A stretch of 64,000 nt of DNA, from the NCBI GenBank assembly GCA_001689515.1, contig LUJR01000010.1, forward strand, positions 5,411 to 69,410, read 5' to 3'. The stretch is from Bacteroidales bacterium M7. Its GTDB lineage: Bacteria > Bacteroidota > Bacteroidia > Bacteroidales > Muribaculaceae. The position numbers and the translations under genes are program-made. The notes under the pieces were generated by a model. The model searched no databases and was not told the origin of the DNA. It saw only the letters and a list, made by a program, of their open reading frames with translations. Shown in pieces: positions 1-9,313 of this stretch (positions within the stretch are counted from its first letter, which is position 1; each line of letters opens with the position of its first letter).

Positions 1-623
1 CTCGCGAGGACTACAAGCCTCACGTACCGCGCATCGTCACCATGACCATACCCAAGGAACTCATCGGTGCAGTCATCGGTCCGGGCGGAAAGGTAATCCA
101 GGGCATCCAGGAAGAGAGCGGCGCCACAGTCTCAATCGACGAAATCGACGAAGGTGGCTACATCGAAGTGGCAGCAGCCAACAAGGAATCTATCGACAAG
201 GCTCTGGCTATGATCAACGCCATCGTAGAGCTGCCTGAAGAGGGCAAAGTCTACAAAGGTCGTGTACGCTCCATCCTCGAGTTCGGCGCGTTTGTAGAGT
301 TCATGCCTAACCGTGACGGCCTGCTCCACATCAGCGAGATTTCATGGGATCGCCTCGACAACATGGAAGCATCCGGTCTCAAAGAAGGTGACGAGCTTGA
401 GGTCAAACTCATCGAAATCGACAAGAAAACCGGCAAATACCGTCTGTCACTCCGCGCCCTCCAGCCTAAACCCGAAGGCTACGTAGAGCGCGAACGCGCA
501 CCCCGCGGACCTCGCCGCGAAGGCGACCGCGGGCCCCGTCGTGAAGGCGACCGCGGTCCTCGCCGCGATGGTGACCGTGGACCTCGCCGTGACAACGGCA
601 ACCGCGGACCACGCTTCGAATAA
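1..623 (+). CDS. pnp: polyribonucleotide nucleotidyltransferase, C-terminal part
   Basis: This is the 3' end of PNPase, the phosphorolytic 3'-5' exoribonuclease of RNA turnover. The reading frame is open from base 3, so the gene begins outside the window and the catalytic RNase PH domains are not visible. Bases 45-140 encode a KH domain with the GPGG loop. Bases 240-460 encode an S1 domain (GRVRSILEFGAFVEF, then LLHISEIS). The last 45 residues are an Arg/Gly/Asp-rich tail with four near repeats of the type GDRGPRR, which is common as an RNA-binding or disordered extension in Bacteroidota RNA proteins. The gene ends with TAA at 621-623, followed by a strong terminator. Identification is secure from the KH-S1 order; the internal ATG at 42 is not a real start. 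Confidence 0.95.
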   Translation, partial: REDYKPHVPRIVTMTIPKELIGAVIGPGGKVIQGIQEESGATVSIDEIDEGGYIEVAAANKESIDKALAMINAIVELPEEGKVYKGRVRSILEFGAFVEFMPNRDGLLHISEISWDRLDNMEASGLKEGDELEVKLIEIDKKTGKYRLSLRALQPKPEGYVERERAPRGPRREGDRGPRREGDRGPRRDGDRGPRRDNGNRGPRFE

Positions 624-648
624 AACCGACACATCCCTCTAACATAGC

Positions 649-696
649 ATCAGGTCATACGCGCTCCAAGCGCCGTATGACCTGATCTGTTTTTTT
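649..696 (+). terminator. terminator after pnp
   Basis: A 13-bp stem (649-661 with 674-686) is followed by a run of T (690-696). It lies 25 bases after the pnp stop and fits an intrinsic terminator. Confidence 0.85.
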
Positions 697-706
697 GACC
701 CACTGC

Positions 707-803
707 AGGTACCTACCGTGGCATGTCCGACACACCCAGCAAAAGACAACATCGGTCTACAGGGGCTACCATCCAAACCAGCGTTGACCGACGCCTGTAG
801 ACC
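707..803. repeat. degenerate palindromic repeat with hairpin
   Basis: Bases 717-730 carry the right half of the window's REP-like palindrome (CCGTGGCATGTCCG). Bases 754-763 pair with 794-803 to form a separate 10-bp stem. No gene is visible between the pnp terminator and the promoter at 847. The stretch looks like a decayed copy of the palindrome family described at 25956. Confidence 0.5.
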
Positions 804-846
804 CGAAATATACCGTCTACATACCATATCTACACGCGTATATACC

Positions 847-854
847 TAATTTTG
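847..854 (+). promoter_or_regulatory. -7 promoter element before the BspA-like gene
   Basis: TAATTTTG matches the Bacteroidota sigma-ABfrA -7 consensus TAnnTTTG and lies 73 bases upstream of the start at 927. No clear -33 element was found. Confidence 0.5.
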
Positions 855-926
855 CGACATCTAAATTTCATTATCATGCTGCTCTCAGACCATTTTATCA
901 CATCTAAATAACTTCTACTTTTATTC

Positions 927-3017
927 ATGAACAAAATTTTACTCACCGCCGTAGGACTGGCGACCTGTATCAATGCTCTTGCAGTGGACTTCAAAGCCGA
1001 AGTTACCGACGAAGCAAAGAAAACATGCCGCATCACAGCGCTCGCCGACCCTGATGACTATCTCATCAGTGGCACTCTGGCACTCCCCTCTATCATCAAC
1101 ATCAACGGTTACCCCTACACCGTCACCGCTGTAGGAGACCACGCGCTTGACGGGCTGACATCGGTCACAAAAATCGTGATTCCGCAGGCAGTAGTCCGCA
1201 TCGGTGATTCATATGAAAGCAACCGTTCCGGCGACACAAACAATTTCAACAACTGCCCCAAACTGGAAAAATTTGAAGTCGGTAAAGGCAACAGCTTCTT
1301 CAGCGCGACTACCGATGGGCTTCTTCTAGGCAAAACTTTTGGAGAAAATAACGGCAACGTACTCGTCCGGACACCACAGGCAGTCAAAGTCACAAACGGT
1401 CTGCTGAAGCTGCCCGCCAATGTCACCGCACTCGGAGAGTCCGCATTTACAGGAGTCACCACCGTGACCACCCTCTCGCTCGGTCCCGTCACATCCTACC
1501 CCGGAAACAGCGGCATCAACTCCATGCCATGGCTTGGCAACATCACCGTCTATGACTCCAATTCCATCTTCACAGCCACCAACGGAGTCCTCATCAATCC
1601 ACAGCACGGACACCTGATAGCGTTCCCCGCCCGCAAGATGCAAGGCTCCTACACCATACCGTCAGGCATAACAGCCGTCATGGACAACGCTTTTGCCAAC
1701 ACGCTATACCTGTCAGATGTCACAATCTCCTCTACCGTGACCGAAATCGGCGAAGCAGCCTTCTCGAAATCCCACATCCGCAAAGCCAGCATCCCAGCCT
1801 CAGTGACCGAAATAGGCGATTACGCATTTTCAGAATGCCCGGATCTCACATCCATCGCATTCAAAGGCACCATCAGCAAAGTGCCCGACCACATGGCAAA
1901 AAAATCATCTAAACTCGCATCTGTCACCTATGCCGGAGGGCTGCCCGAGAAGATAGGCATAGGCGCATTCGCCGATTGCGAAGCACTGAAAGAACATCCG
2001 TTTACCAACTTCCACATGGGCGACTCGGCATTTGCCAACACCGGATTCGAGACTGTCATCTTCGATGACGCAGCCATCACTTCCAAGCCCATAGGAGGTG
2101 GCTACTGGAGCAATTACATATTTGACGGTTGCAAAAACCTGACCAAGATAGATGCCTCCCAGCTCGTCACCACTCTCGAATCACCCTTTTATGCCGGGAC
2201 ATACTTCGCCGCCAATTGCCCGCTCCTGACCGACCTCTATTTTCCCTCCTACACCTATTTCTCGCAGACCTACATCAAGTATGGCTCCGTCGCCGTAGCC
2301 ACCCGCAGCCCTAAACTCAACAAGATAATACTTGGGAGCTTCACCCGCCGCCCCGAATCCTGGAACAACAGGCCTCTGTTTGTCCTCACTCCGCTCAAGC
2401 CCCACATATTCATGAAAGTCGATGGACTCGAGGGCGCAACTCAAAACGGAGCATCAGTCAGCAGCATTCTCGCGCAAGCCGACAAGTCAGATCAGTTCAA
2501 GCCCATCTTCTACTGGGAATCACCCTATGCACCAGCCTCTGACTACGTAGTGGACAATGCCACCTACTACATCCCAGGCGCATCAATGTCACGCTTCTCG
2601 GAAGCCATCGATGCCGGCTGCTACGTCGAAGAATTCTTCCGCCTAGACTTCTCCACCGTCAACAACGGACTGGTCATAACCCTTAAAGAGATCTTCCCCG
2701 AGATGGTCAAGCTCAAAGAAGTAGCCACAGACGCCATGTATTGGAAAAACCCGGCATACGGCGCATACAACACAGCCATCCCGCCCCAATATGTCAAATG
2801 GGTCAAAATCACCTACACAGTCCACGGCGTAGAGTACACCTCCACCTACGACCAGGAATTCATAGCCTCCGCTGACACCCCCGACCTCTCCGCCGACCCC
2901 ATCTCTGACGAAGCCCCCGTCTACTACAACCTCCAGGGCGAGCAAGTCACCACCCCCCTCCCTGGCAACATCTACATAGTCCGCCAAAACGGCACCACCA
3001 CCAAACACCTCCTCTGA
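927..3017 (+). CDS. secreted BspA-like leucine-rich repeat protein
   Basis: A 696-residue secreted protein. Residues 1-19 form a signal peptide (basic start, hydrophobic core, cut after about ALA). Residues 60-400 hold irregular BspA/LRR_5 type repeats; each has an 'AFxxCxxLxxIxIPxxVxxIGxxAF' pattern, seen clearly around residues 245-345 (for example TEIGEAAFSKS and TEIGDYAFSEC). The last 35 residues carry the tail 'YYNLQGEQV...PGNIYIVRQNG', a form seen at the C-terminus of many Bacteroidales surface proteins. BspA-type proteins of oral Bacteroidota bind host proteins and other bacteria, so adhesion is the likely role, but the ligand is unknown. The gene is monocistronic, with a promoter element at 847 and a terminator at 3042. 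Confidence 0.85.
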   Translation: MNKILLTAVGLATCINALAVDFKAEVTDEAKKTCRITALADPDDYLISGTLALPSIININGYPYTVTAVGDHALDGLTSVTKIVIPQAVVRIGDSYESNRSGDTNNFNNCPKLEKFEVGKGNSFFSATTDGLLLGKTFGENNGNVLVRTPQAVKVTNGLLKLPANVTALGESAFTGVTTVTTLSLGPVTSYPGNSGINSMPWLGNITVYDSNSIFTATNGVLINPQHGHLIAFPARKMQGSYTIPSGITAVMDNAFANTLYLSDVTISSTVTEIGEAAFSKSHIRKASIPASVTEIGDYAFSECPDLTSIAFKGTISKVPDHMAKKSSKLASVTYAGGLPEKIGIGAFADCEALKEHPFTNFHMGDSAFANTGFETVIFDDAAITSKPIGGGYWSNYIFDGCKNLTKIDASQLVTTLESPFYAGTYFAANCPLLTDLYFPSYTYFSQTYIKYGSVAVATRSPKLNKIILGSFTRRPESWNNRPLFVLTPLKPHIFMKVDGLEGATQNGASVSSILAQADKSDQFKPIFYWESPYAPASDYVVDNATYYIPGASMSRFSEAIDAGCYVEEFFRLDFSTVNNGLVITLKEIFPEMVKLKEVATDAMYWKNPAYGAYNTAIPPQYVKWVKITYTVHGVEYTSTYDQEFIASADTPDLSADPISDEAPVYYNLQGEQVTTPLPGNIYIVRQNGTTTKHLL

Positions 3018-3041
3018 CCCCTCCCTACTCCACCCTCCCAC

Positions 3042-3078
3042 AAAGGCGCACCCGCACCCCGCGGATGCGCCTTTATTT
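3042..3078 (+). terminator. terminator after the BspA-like gene
   Basis: Stem 3042-3050 with 3066-3074 (AAAGGCGCA and its complement) around a GC-rich loop, followed by a short T-rich stretch. It begins 24 bases after the stop codon. Confidence 0.7.
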
Positions 3079-3263
3079 CAAAATACGGGTGATGATTTTT
3101 AGGGGATTTTGATATTTTGGATGAAATTCGTAAATTGGAGGGATTTAAGGTCTTTAAAGACTTATTGAAAAACTACTCTGTTTAGATTCACACTAAATGT
3201 CTGATTTCATTGGAAATTAGTAATTTCACCTCCTTTTAACGATTATTACTTAAATCCATTATC

Positions 3264-5323
3264 ATGTTTGCTAAATATTTCAGACTTCTTACATTTCTCG
3301 GCTTAGCTTGTGCTCTGACGATGCCAGCCAGCTCGCAGGAACAATCGGCTAATTATCTGCCATCGAATATTCAGGACGGTGTCATACTCCACTGTTTCGT
3401 ATGGCCGCTCAGGGATATAATCGAGGAGCTGCCTGCTATCGCCGAGGCTGGCTTCTGTGCCGTACAACTTTCGCCCATGCAGGCTCCCAACGTTACCGGA
3501 CAGCCGTGGTACTATACTTATGGACCTTGTGATTATCGCTTCTACGAAAGTGTGATAGGGACTCGTGCAGATCTCATCGAGCTCTGCACGAAAGCCGACA
3601 AGCTTGGCATCAAGATTGTGATGGATATCGCTGCCAACCATCTGATACACGACCTTGAGGATGCCATGCGTGCGCCTATGCAGCATACAAATCCCTGGTG
3701 GTTTGAGGATGACCGCTGTGTACGGCTCGAGGACCAAGGCAATATCACCTGGGACAGCCGATAGAGCTTCACGCACCAGAATATATTCGGACACGAAATC
3801 AGGACCGAACGCGCCGACGTGCAGCAGCGTATGCGCGAATATCTCGACGACCTCTGGTCCATGGGGGTGCGTGGCGTTCGCTGGGATTCATGCAAACATA
3901 TAGGCGTACCGTCGGAGGGCGATGACTTCTGGATGGAGGTACTGGACGGACGCGATGAACTATGGACTTATGGCGAGATTCTCGGCGGCATCGATTATGC
4001 ACCCGAACTTCTCCCTGAATATGCGGAATACATGAGTATGACCGACGCCTACTCTGACCACCATGGACAGCACAATGCTTTCCATTGGCAGAATATCCCA
4101 CGCACACGCTGCGTGTTCTGGGCGGAAAGCCATGACACATTCTCTAACGACGAGACTGGTACACGTGACCTGTCACAAGAAGATATAGACCGTCTCTGGG
4201 CTCTCGCTGCAAGTCGCCAAGGTGCTTCAGCCCTGTATTTTTCGCGTCCAAGCGGAAGATCCAAGAACGAAATCAAGCTCGCCATGAAAGGCTCGACCCA
4301 CTTCAAGATGCCCGAGGTGGCTGAAGTCAACAAGTTCCACAATCTCATGGGCAATCTTCCTGAAGACTATGCTGCAGCCGAAGGCTATATAGCGATTTAC
4401 CGCCAGAAAGGTGTGGTAATCGTGGCTGACCGTGCAGGTGAGATTTCCATACCTGTGCGCAATCTCATATCCGGGCAGGACTATGTTGACCATATCAGCG
4501 GCAACAAGTTTAAGGTCACAGGCGAACAACTTGTGGGTACGATCGGACCTAAATGCATCGCAGTGGTGTATGACCCCCAAATAGAACGACCCAGACCCTC
4601 TATGGAATTTTCGCCAAACATATCGGAATTCACCAGCGAGAGCGTAACATTGCTTCTTACAACCCACTCCACCGACAAAGGTTCATATTCGGTCAACGAC
4701 GGTCCACGTATTGACTTCACCCGCTCGACCCATGTCACTGTAGGTGAAGGGCTGCCTGCCGGTTCGGAAATCACCATCGCCTGGACTGCCGGCGAGGACG
4801 AGCAGGCAGTGAGCGGAAGCTATATACTGACCAAGCGTGAAGATGTGGACACCTATGTCTACCTGCATTCCGATGTCGACTTCAGTGCGCTGGATGTCAA
4901 TTGCTTCATCTACGGCGAGAATGGACAAACAACGCCGGATGGCCGGGACTTCCGATGAATTTCAATCCCTCGTTGACCATCGACGGCAAGAGCGGCTGGT
5001 GGAGCTACAGTGTTCCTCAGGAACTGACATACGGAGGGTACGCCATGGTCAACACCTCGGGCAGATACAGATTCCCTGCCGACGGAGTCCCCGGAATACC
5101 ACTGAAGGGTAAATCGCTGGCATTTGAGTATAATAGCGGCAAGTGGACATACTTCATTCCTGAATCCATCGCCGGACTCACACCACTGACTGAGACTGAC
5201 GGTCAAACCTCCATGCGCTACTACACTATTAGCGGCACACAACTGACAGAGATCCCCACTGCTCCTGGCATCTACATAGCCGTAAGCTCCAATGGCAGAA
5301 CCCGCAAAATGATTATCCGCTAA
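3264..5323 (+). pseudogene. secreted GH13 alpha-amylase, broken by a stop and a frameshift
   Basis: A GH13 alpha-amylase split into three pieces. Piece 1 (3264-3761) begins with a signal peptide ending near residue 24. A TAG at 3762-3764 interrupts the frame, which then continues unchanged to 4958. At about 4922-4935 the frame shifts, and the remaining 3' part is read in another frame to 5323. Joining 'YGENGQ' to 'NNAGWPGLPM' restores a W-P-G starch-binding style module, so about one base is missing in the CAAACAACG stretch. All GH13 catalytic regions are still present: region I (DIAANH), the nucleophile in GVRWDSCKH (codon 208), the acid/base in WTYGEIL (codon 238) and the third Asp in ESHD (codon 291). 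The final residues carry the tail 'YYTISGTQL...PGIYIAV'. It would digest starch at the cell surface if intact. Recent decay or assembly errors are both possible. Confidence 0.8.
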
Positions 5324-5342
5324 AAAGCCACCATCTATTAAA

Positions 5343-5392
5343 AGTCCAAGCTGTTCCAATTTCGCAAGCATCGGAACAGCTTGGACTCTTTT
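5343..5392 (+). terminator. terminator after the amylase gene
   Basis: A perfect 15-bp stem, 5343-5357 with 5373-5387, is followed by CTTTT. It lies 20 bases after the amylase stop. Confidence 0.85.
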
Positions 5393-5470
5393 ATAGAAGA
5401 CTCAGTCCTTAATAAAAGCGCAGTCTTGCGGAAATGGGTGGGGGATGGCAGATGTTTCAATATTTATGCG

Positions 5471-5506
5471 TAAATTTGTGGGTGATTTTTCCCTATCGTT
5501 ATAGGG
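5471..5506 (+). promoter_or_regulatory. purL promoter element and leader hairpin
   Basis: TAAATTTG (5471-5478) is an exact TAnnTTTG element, 76 bases before the chosen purL start. A palindrome CCCTAT/ATAGGG (5491-5496 with 5501-5506) lies just downstream in the leader. It could be an operator or a leader hairpin; the function of the palindrome is inference. Confidence 0.5.
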
Positions 5507-5553
5507 TTTCCGATCGATGCAATCATTACACTATACAACATACATATTTCTTT

Positions 5554-8500
5554 ATGGTCTTCTTTTTTAAAAAGGGTGGAAACACGGTGTACGCCGTGGA
5601 AATTGACCACAAGCTCAGTGAGGAAGAAACTGGTAAACTGGCATGGCTCTTCGGCGGTGCCAACAAACTTCAAGCCAAGGCGGTCAAAGGCACTTTCGTA
5701 GGTCCGCGCCGCGAGATGGTCACTCCATGGAGCACCAATGCCGTGGAAATCACCCAGAACATGGGCATGCACGGCATCACACGCATAGAGGAATATCAGC
5801 TTGTCAAGCCCGGCACCGAGCCTAAGCACGACAAGATGCTCCAGCGCGTCTACCAGGGTCTCAATGCCTCAATCTTCGAGACAGCCCGCGAGCCGGAACC
5901 CATCGTGTACATTGAAGACATATCGGAATACAACCGTCAGGAGGGTCTCGCCCTGAGTGACGACGAGGAGCAGTATCTCCGCGACCTCGCCAAGAAGCTC
6001 GGCAGGCCGCTGACCGACAGCGAAGTGTTCGGCTTCTCGCAGGTCAACAGCGAGCACTGCCGCCACAAGATATTCAACGGCACATTCGTCATCGACGGCG
6101 AAGAAAAGCCCCTCTCTCTGTTCAAACTCATCAAGAAAACCTCACAGGAGAACCCTGGAGGACTCGTTTCGGCATATAAGGACAATGTGGCATTTGTCAA
6201 CGGTCCGACCATCGACCTCTTCTATCCTGCCAACCCCGACCAGCCCGACTACTTCGAGGTGACCGACCTCAAGACTGTGCTGTCGCTCAAAGCCGAGACC
6301 CACAACTTCCCCACCACCGTGGAGCCGTTCAACGGTGCAGCCACCGGTTCAGGCGGCGAAATCCGCGACCGCCTCGGCGGCGGCAAGGCAAGTCTGCCCC
6401 TCGCCGGTACAGCCGTCTACATGACCAGCTATCCGCGCATGTCGCCCGAACACCGCTGGGAACTGATGATGAATCCCCGCACTTGGCTCTATCAGACGCC
6501 TGCCGAAATCCTGATCAAAGCCTCAAACGGAGCATCGGACTTCGGCAACAAATTCGGTCAGCCTCTCATCTGCGGCTCAGTACTGACATTCGAGCACGAT
6601 GAAAACGGACGCTTCTACGCCTATGACAAGGTCATCATGCTCGCCGGCGGTGTAGGTTTCGCAGCCAAGCACGATGCCATCAAGGGCGAACCCCAGGGCG
6701 GCGAGAAAGTCGTGGTCATGGGCGGTGACAACTACCGCATCGGCATGGGTGGCGGCGCAGTGTCATCGGTAGCCACCGGTCAGTATGACAATGCCATAGA
6801 GCTGAATGCCGTGCAACGCGCCAACCCCGAGATGCAGAAGCGTGTCAGCAACGTCATCCGCGCACTCGCCGAGAACCCCAAGAATCCCATCATATCCATC
6901 CATGACCACGGCGCAGGCGGTCACCTCAATGCCCTCTCCGAACTGGTAGAGGCAACCGGTGGCAAAATCGACATCTCAGCCCTGCCTATCGGCGACAACA
7001 CCCTGTCATATAAGGAAATCGTCGGCAACGAGAGCCAGGAGCGCATGGGCATGGTAATCAAGGAGAAAGACATAGCCCGCGTGCGCCGCATCGCCGAGCG
7101 CGAGAAGGCACCGTTCTACGTCGTAGGCGAAACCACAGGTGACCACCGCTTCGTCTTTGAAGCCCCCGACGGAGTCAAGCCTATCGACCTTGCCATGGAC
7201 GACATGTTTGGCAAAGCCCCCAAGACGGTCATGACCGACCACACAGTAGAGCGCAAATATGCCGATGTAGAGTATGACGCAGCCAAGATAGCCGAATACA
7301 CAGCCGATGTGCTGTCGCTTGAAGCCGTAGCCTGCAAGGACTGGTTGACTAACAAGGTAGACCGTTCCATCACAGGCAAAGTAGCCCGTCAGCAGTGCCA
7401 GGGTGAGCTCCAGTTGCCGCTGAGCGACTGCGGCGTGATGGCTCTCGACTACAACGGCCGCTCAGGTATCGCAACCTCTATAGGCCACGCGCCTCAGGTA
7501 TCCCTGATTGACTCAGCCAAAGGCTCCATCATAGCCGTAGCCGAGTCCCTGACCAACATCGTAGGCACACCCATCAAGGGCGGACTGAGCGGCATCTCCC
7601 TGAGTGCCAACTGGATGTGGCCCTGCAAGAACGAAGGCGAGGACGCAGCCCTCTACAAAGCCGTGGAGGCTTGCAGCAACTTCGCCTGCTCGCTCGGCAT
7701 CAACATCCCCACCGGCAAGGACTCCCTGTCAATGACCCAGAAATATGGCGAGGACAAGGTGTATGCACCCGGCACCGTCATCATCTCAGCAGCCGGAGAG
7801 GTGAAAAATGTGCGCCGCACCCTCTCTCCCGTCATCCATAAGCGCAATTCACAGCTTATATATATCGATTTCTCAAGCTGCCCACTGCAATTGGGCGGTT
7901 CGGCTCTCGCCCAGACACTCAACCGTCTCGGTGCAGAAGCTCCGACCGTAGGCGATGCCGCATACTTCGTGTCGGCATTCAACGCCGTGCAGACCCTCGT
8001 CAACAGCGGGTCGCTCCTCGCAGCCCACGACATCTCCGCCGGCGGTCTCGTCACCACCCTGCTTGAGATGATTTTCGCCAACCGCGCCGGCGGTCTTGAC
8101 ATCGACCTCACCGAGATGGCAGCAGCCCACGGTAATGATGCCGTCAAACTGCTCTTTGCCGAGAATCCCGCCCTCGTGGTGCAGGTTGCCGACGCATCGC
8201 TGACCCATGTAAGCAGCGTGCTCAATCAGGCAGGTGTACGTTTCTGGACCATCGGCTCGCCCTGCAAAGACCGCAATGTGACTGTCAAAATCGACGGCAA
8301 CACCGTCACTACACTTGACACCGACAAGCTCCGCGACTCATGGTACCGCACATCATATCTGCTTGACTGCCTCCAGAGTGGCGAGAAGAACGCACTGGCA
8401 CGTTACCAGAACTACTCCAAGCAGCCGATACGCTACGCCATACCTACCTCATTTAACGGCAAGATGGCTGACCACGAGATCACGCTGCGCCGCAAAGACC

Positions 8501-9261
8501 GCAGCGGCATCCGCGCCGCCATCATCCGCGACAAGGGCACCAACGGCGACCGCGAAATGGCATTCTCGCTCTACGCAGCCGGATTTGATGTAAAGGACGT
8601 GCACCTCTCCGACCTCATGAGCGGCAGAGAGACACTTGAAGATGTCAACATGATAGTGTTCTGCGGCGGATTCTCCAACTCCGACGTGCTCGGCAGCGCC
8701 AAGGGCTGGGCAAGCGGCTTCCTCTACAACGAAAAGGCTCGCCACGCCCTCGACAACTTCTACAAGCGCGAAGATACCCTCAGCCTCGGCGTATGTAACG
8801 GCTGCCAGCTGATGATAGAGCTGGGTCTGATCACCCCCATGGACGATGTAAAGCCCAAGATGGACCACAATGTCAGCCACAAGTTCGAGTCAAACTTCGT
8901 AGGCGTGACCGTCCCGCAGAACGACAGCGTCATGTTCGGTCCGCTCAGCGGCATGAAGCTCGGTATCTGGGTAGCCCACGGCGAGGGACGCTTCGTGATG
9001 CCCCGTCCCGTTTCTGACTACAACGTGGTGCTCAAATACTCCTACGCGGCATATCCCGGCAACCCCAACGGAAGCCGCGGAGCCGTGGCAGGCATAGCCT
9101 CTGCCGACGGACGCCATCTTGCCATGATGCCCCACCTCGAGCGTGCCATCTTCCCTTGGCAGTGCGGTTTCTACCCCTCCGCCCGCCACTATCAGGAGAT
9201 CACACCCTGGGCTACAGCATTTGTCAACGCGCGTCATTGGATCGAGCAGCACAAAAAGTAA
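5554..9261 (+). CDS. purL: phosphoribosylformylglycinamidine synthase
   Basis: A single-chain PurL of 1235 residues that converts FGAR plus glutamine and ATP to FGAM, step 4 of purine synthesis. I chose ATG 5554 (MVFFFKK) because Bacteroidota homologues start with a similar short hydrophobic segment; the frame stays open upstream to 5434 but that part looks like leader DNA and contains the promoter. The N-terminal and AIR-synthase-like domains include 'VNSEHCRHK' near residue 165 and 'LKAETHNFP' near residue 250. The C-terminal 270 residues are a class I glutaminase with the nucleophile in LGVCNGCQL and the His/Glu pair in PHLERA. The domain set is complete. The purF-like gene follows 52 bases later with no terminator between, so the two are probably co-transcribed. 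Confidence 0.95.
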   Translation: MVFFFKKGGNTVYAVEIDHKLSEEETGKLAWLFGGANKLQAKAVKGTFVGPRREMVTPWSTNAVEITQNMGMHGITRIEEYQLVKPGTEPKHDKMLQRVYQGLNASIFETAREPEPIVYIEDISEYNRQEGLALSDDEEQYLRDLAKKLGRPLTDSEVFGFSQVNSEHCRHKIFNGTFVIDGEEKPLSLFKLIKKTSQENPGGLVSAYKDNVAFVNGPTIDLFYPANPDQPDYFEVTDLKTVLSLKAETHNFPTTVEPFNGAATGSGGEIRDRLGGGKASLPLAGTAVYMTSYPRMSPEHRWELMMNPRTWLYQTPAEILIKASNGASDFGNKFGQPLICGSVLTFEHDENGRFYAYDKVIMLAGGVGFAAKHDAIKGEPQGGEKVVVMGGDNYRIGMGGGAVSSVATGQYDNAIELNAVQRANPEMQKRVSNVIRALAENPKNPIISIHDHGAGGHLNALSELVEATGGKIDISALPIGDNTLSYKEIVGNESQERMGMVIKEKDIARVRRIAEREKAPFYVVGETTGDHRFVFEAPDGVKPIDLAMDDMFGKAPKTVMTDHTVERKYADVEYDAAKIAEYTADVLSLEAVACKDWLTNKVDRSITGKVARQQCQGELQLPLSDCGVMALDYNGRSGIATSIGHAPQVSLIDSAKGSIIAVAESLTNIVGTPIKGGLSGISLSANWMWPCKNEGEDAALYKAVEACSNFACSLGINIPTGKDSLSMTQKYGEDKVYAPGTVIISAAGEVKNVRRTLSPVIHKRNSQLIYIDFSSCPLQLGGSALAQTLNRLGAEAPTVGDAAYFVSAFNAVQTLVNSGSLLAAHDISAGGLVTTLLEMIFANRAGGLDIDLTEMAAAHGNDAVKLLFAENPALVVQVADASLTHVSSVLNQAGVRFWTIGSPCKDRNVTVKIDGNTVTTLDTDKLRDSWYRTSYLLDCLQSGEKNALARYQNYSKQPIRYAIPTSFNGKMADHEITLRRKDRSGIRAAIIRDKGTNGDREMAFSLYAAGFDVKDVHLSDLMSGRETLEDVNMIVFCGGFSNSDVLGSAKGWASGFLYNEKARHALDNFYKREDTLSLGVCNGCQLMIELGLITPMDDVKPKMDHNVSHKFESNFVGVTVPQNDSVMFGPLSGMKLGIWVAHGEGRFVMPRPVSDYNVVLKYSYAAYPGNPNGSRGAVAGIASADGRHLAMMPHLERAIFPWQCGFYPSARHYQEITPWATAFVNARHWIEQHKK

Positions 9262-9313
9262 TATCCCCACAAAGCATCTACACTTCAATTTCATATAAAG
9301 GAAAAATACAGAT

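Noticed and set aside
4900..4960. Programmed frameshift in the amylase gene
   Set aside because: There is no slippery heptamer, and an in-frame stop upstream already breaks the gene; simple decay or error is more likely.
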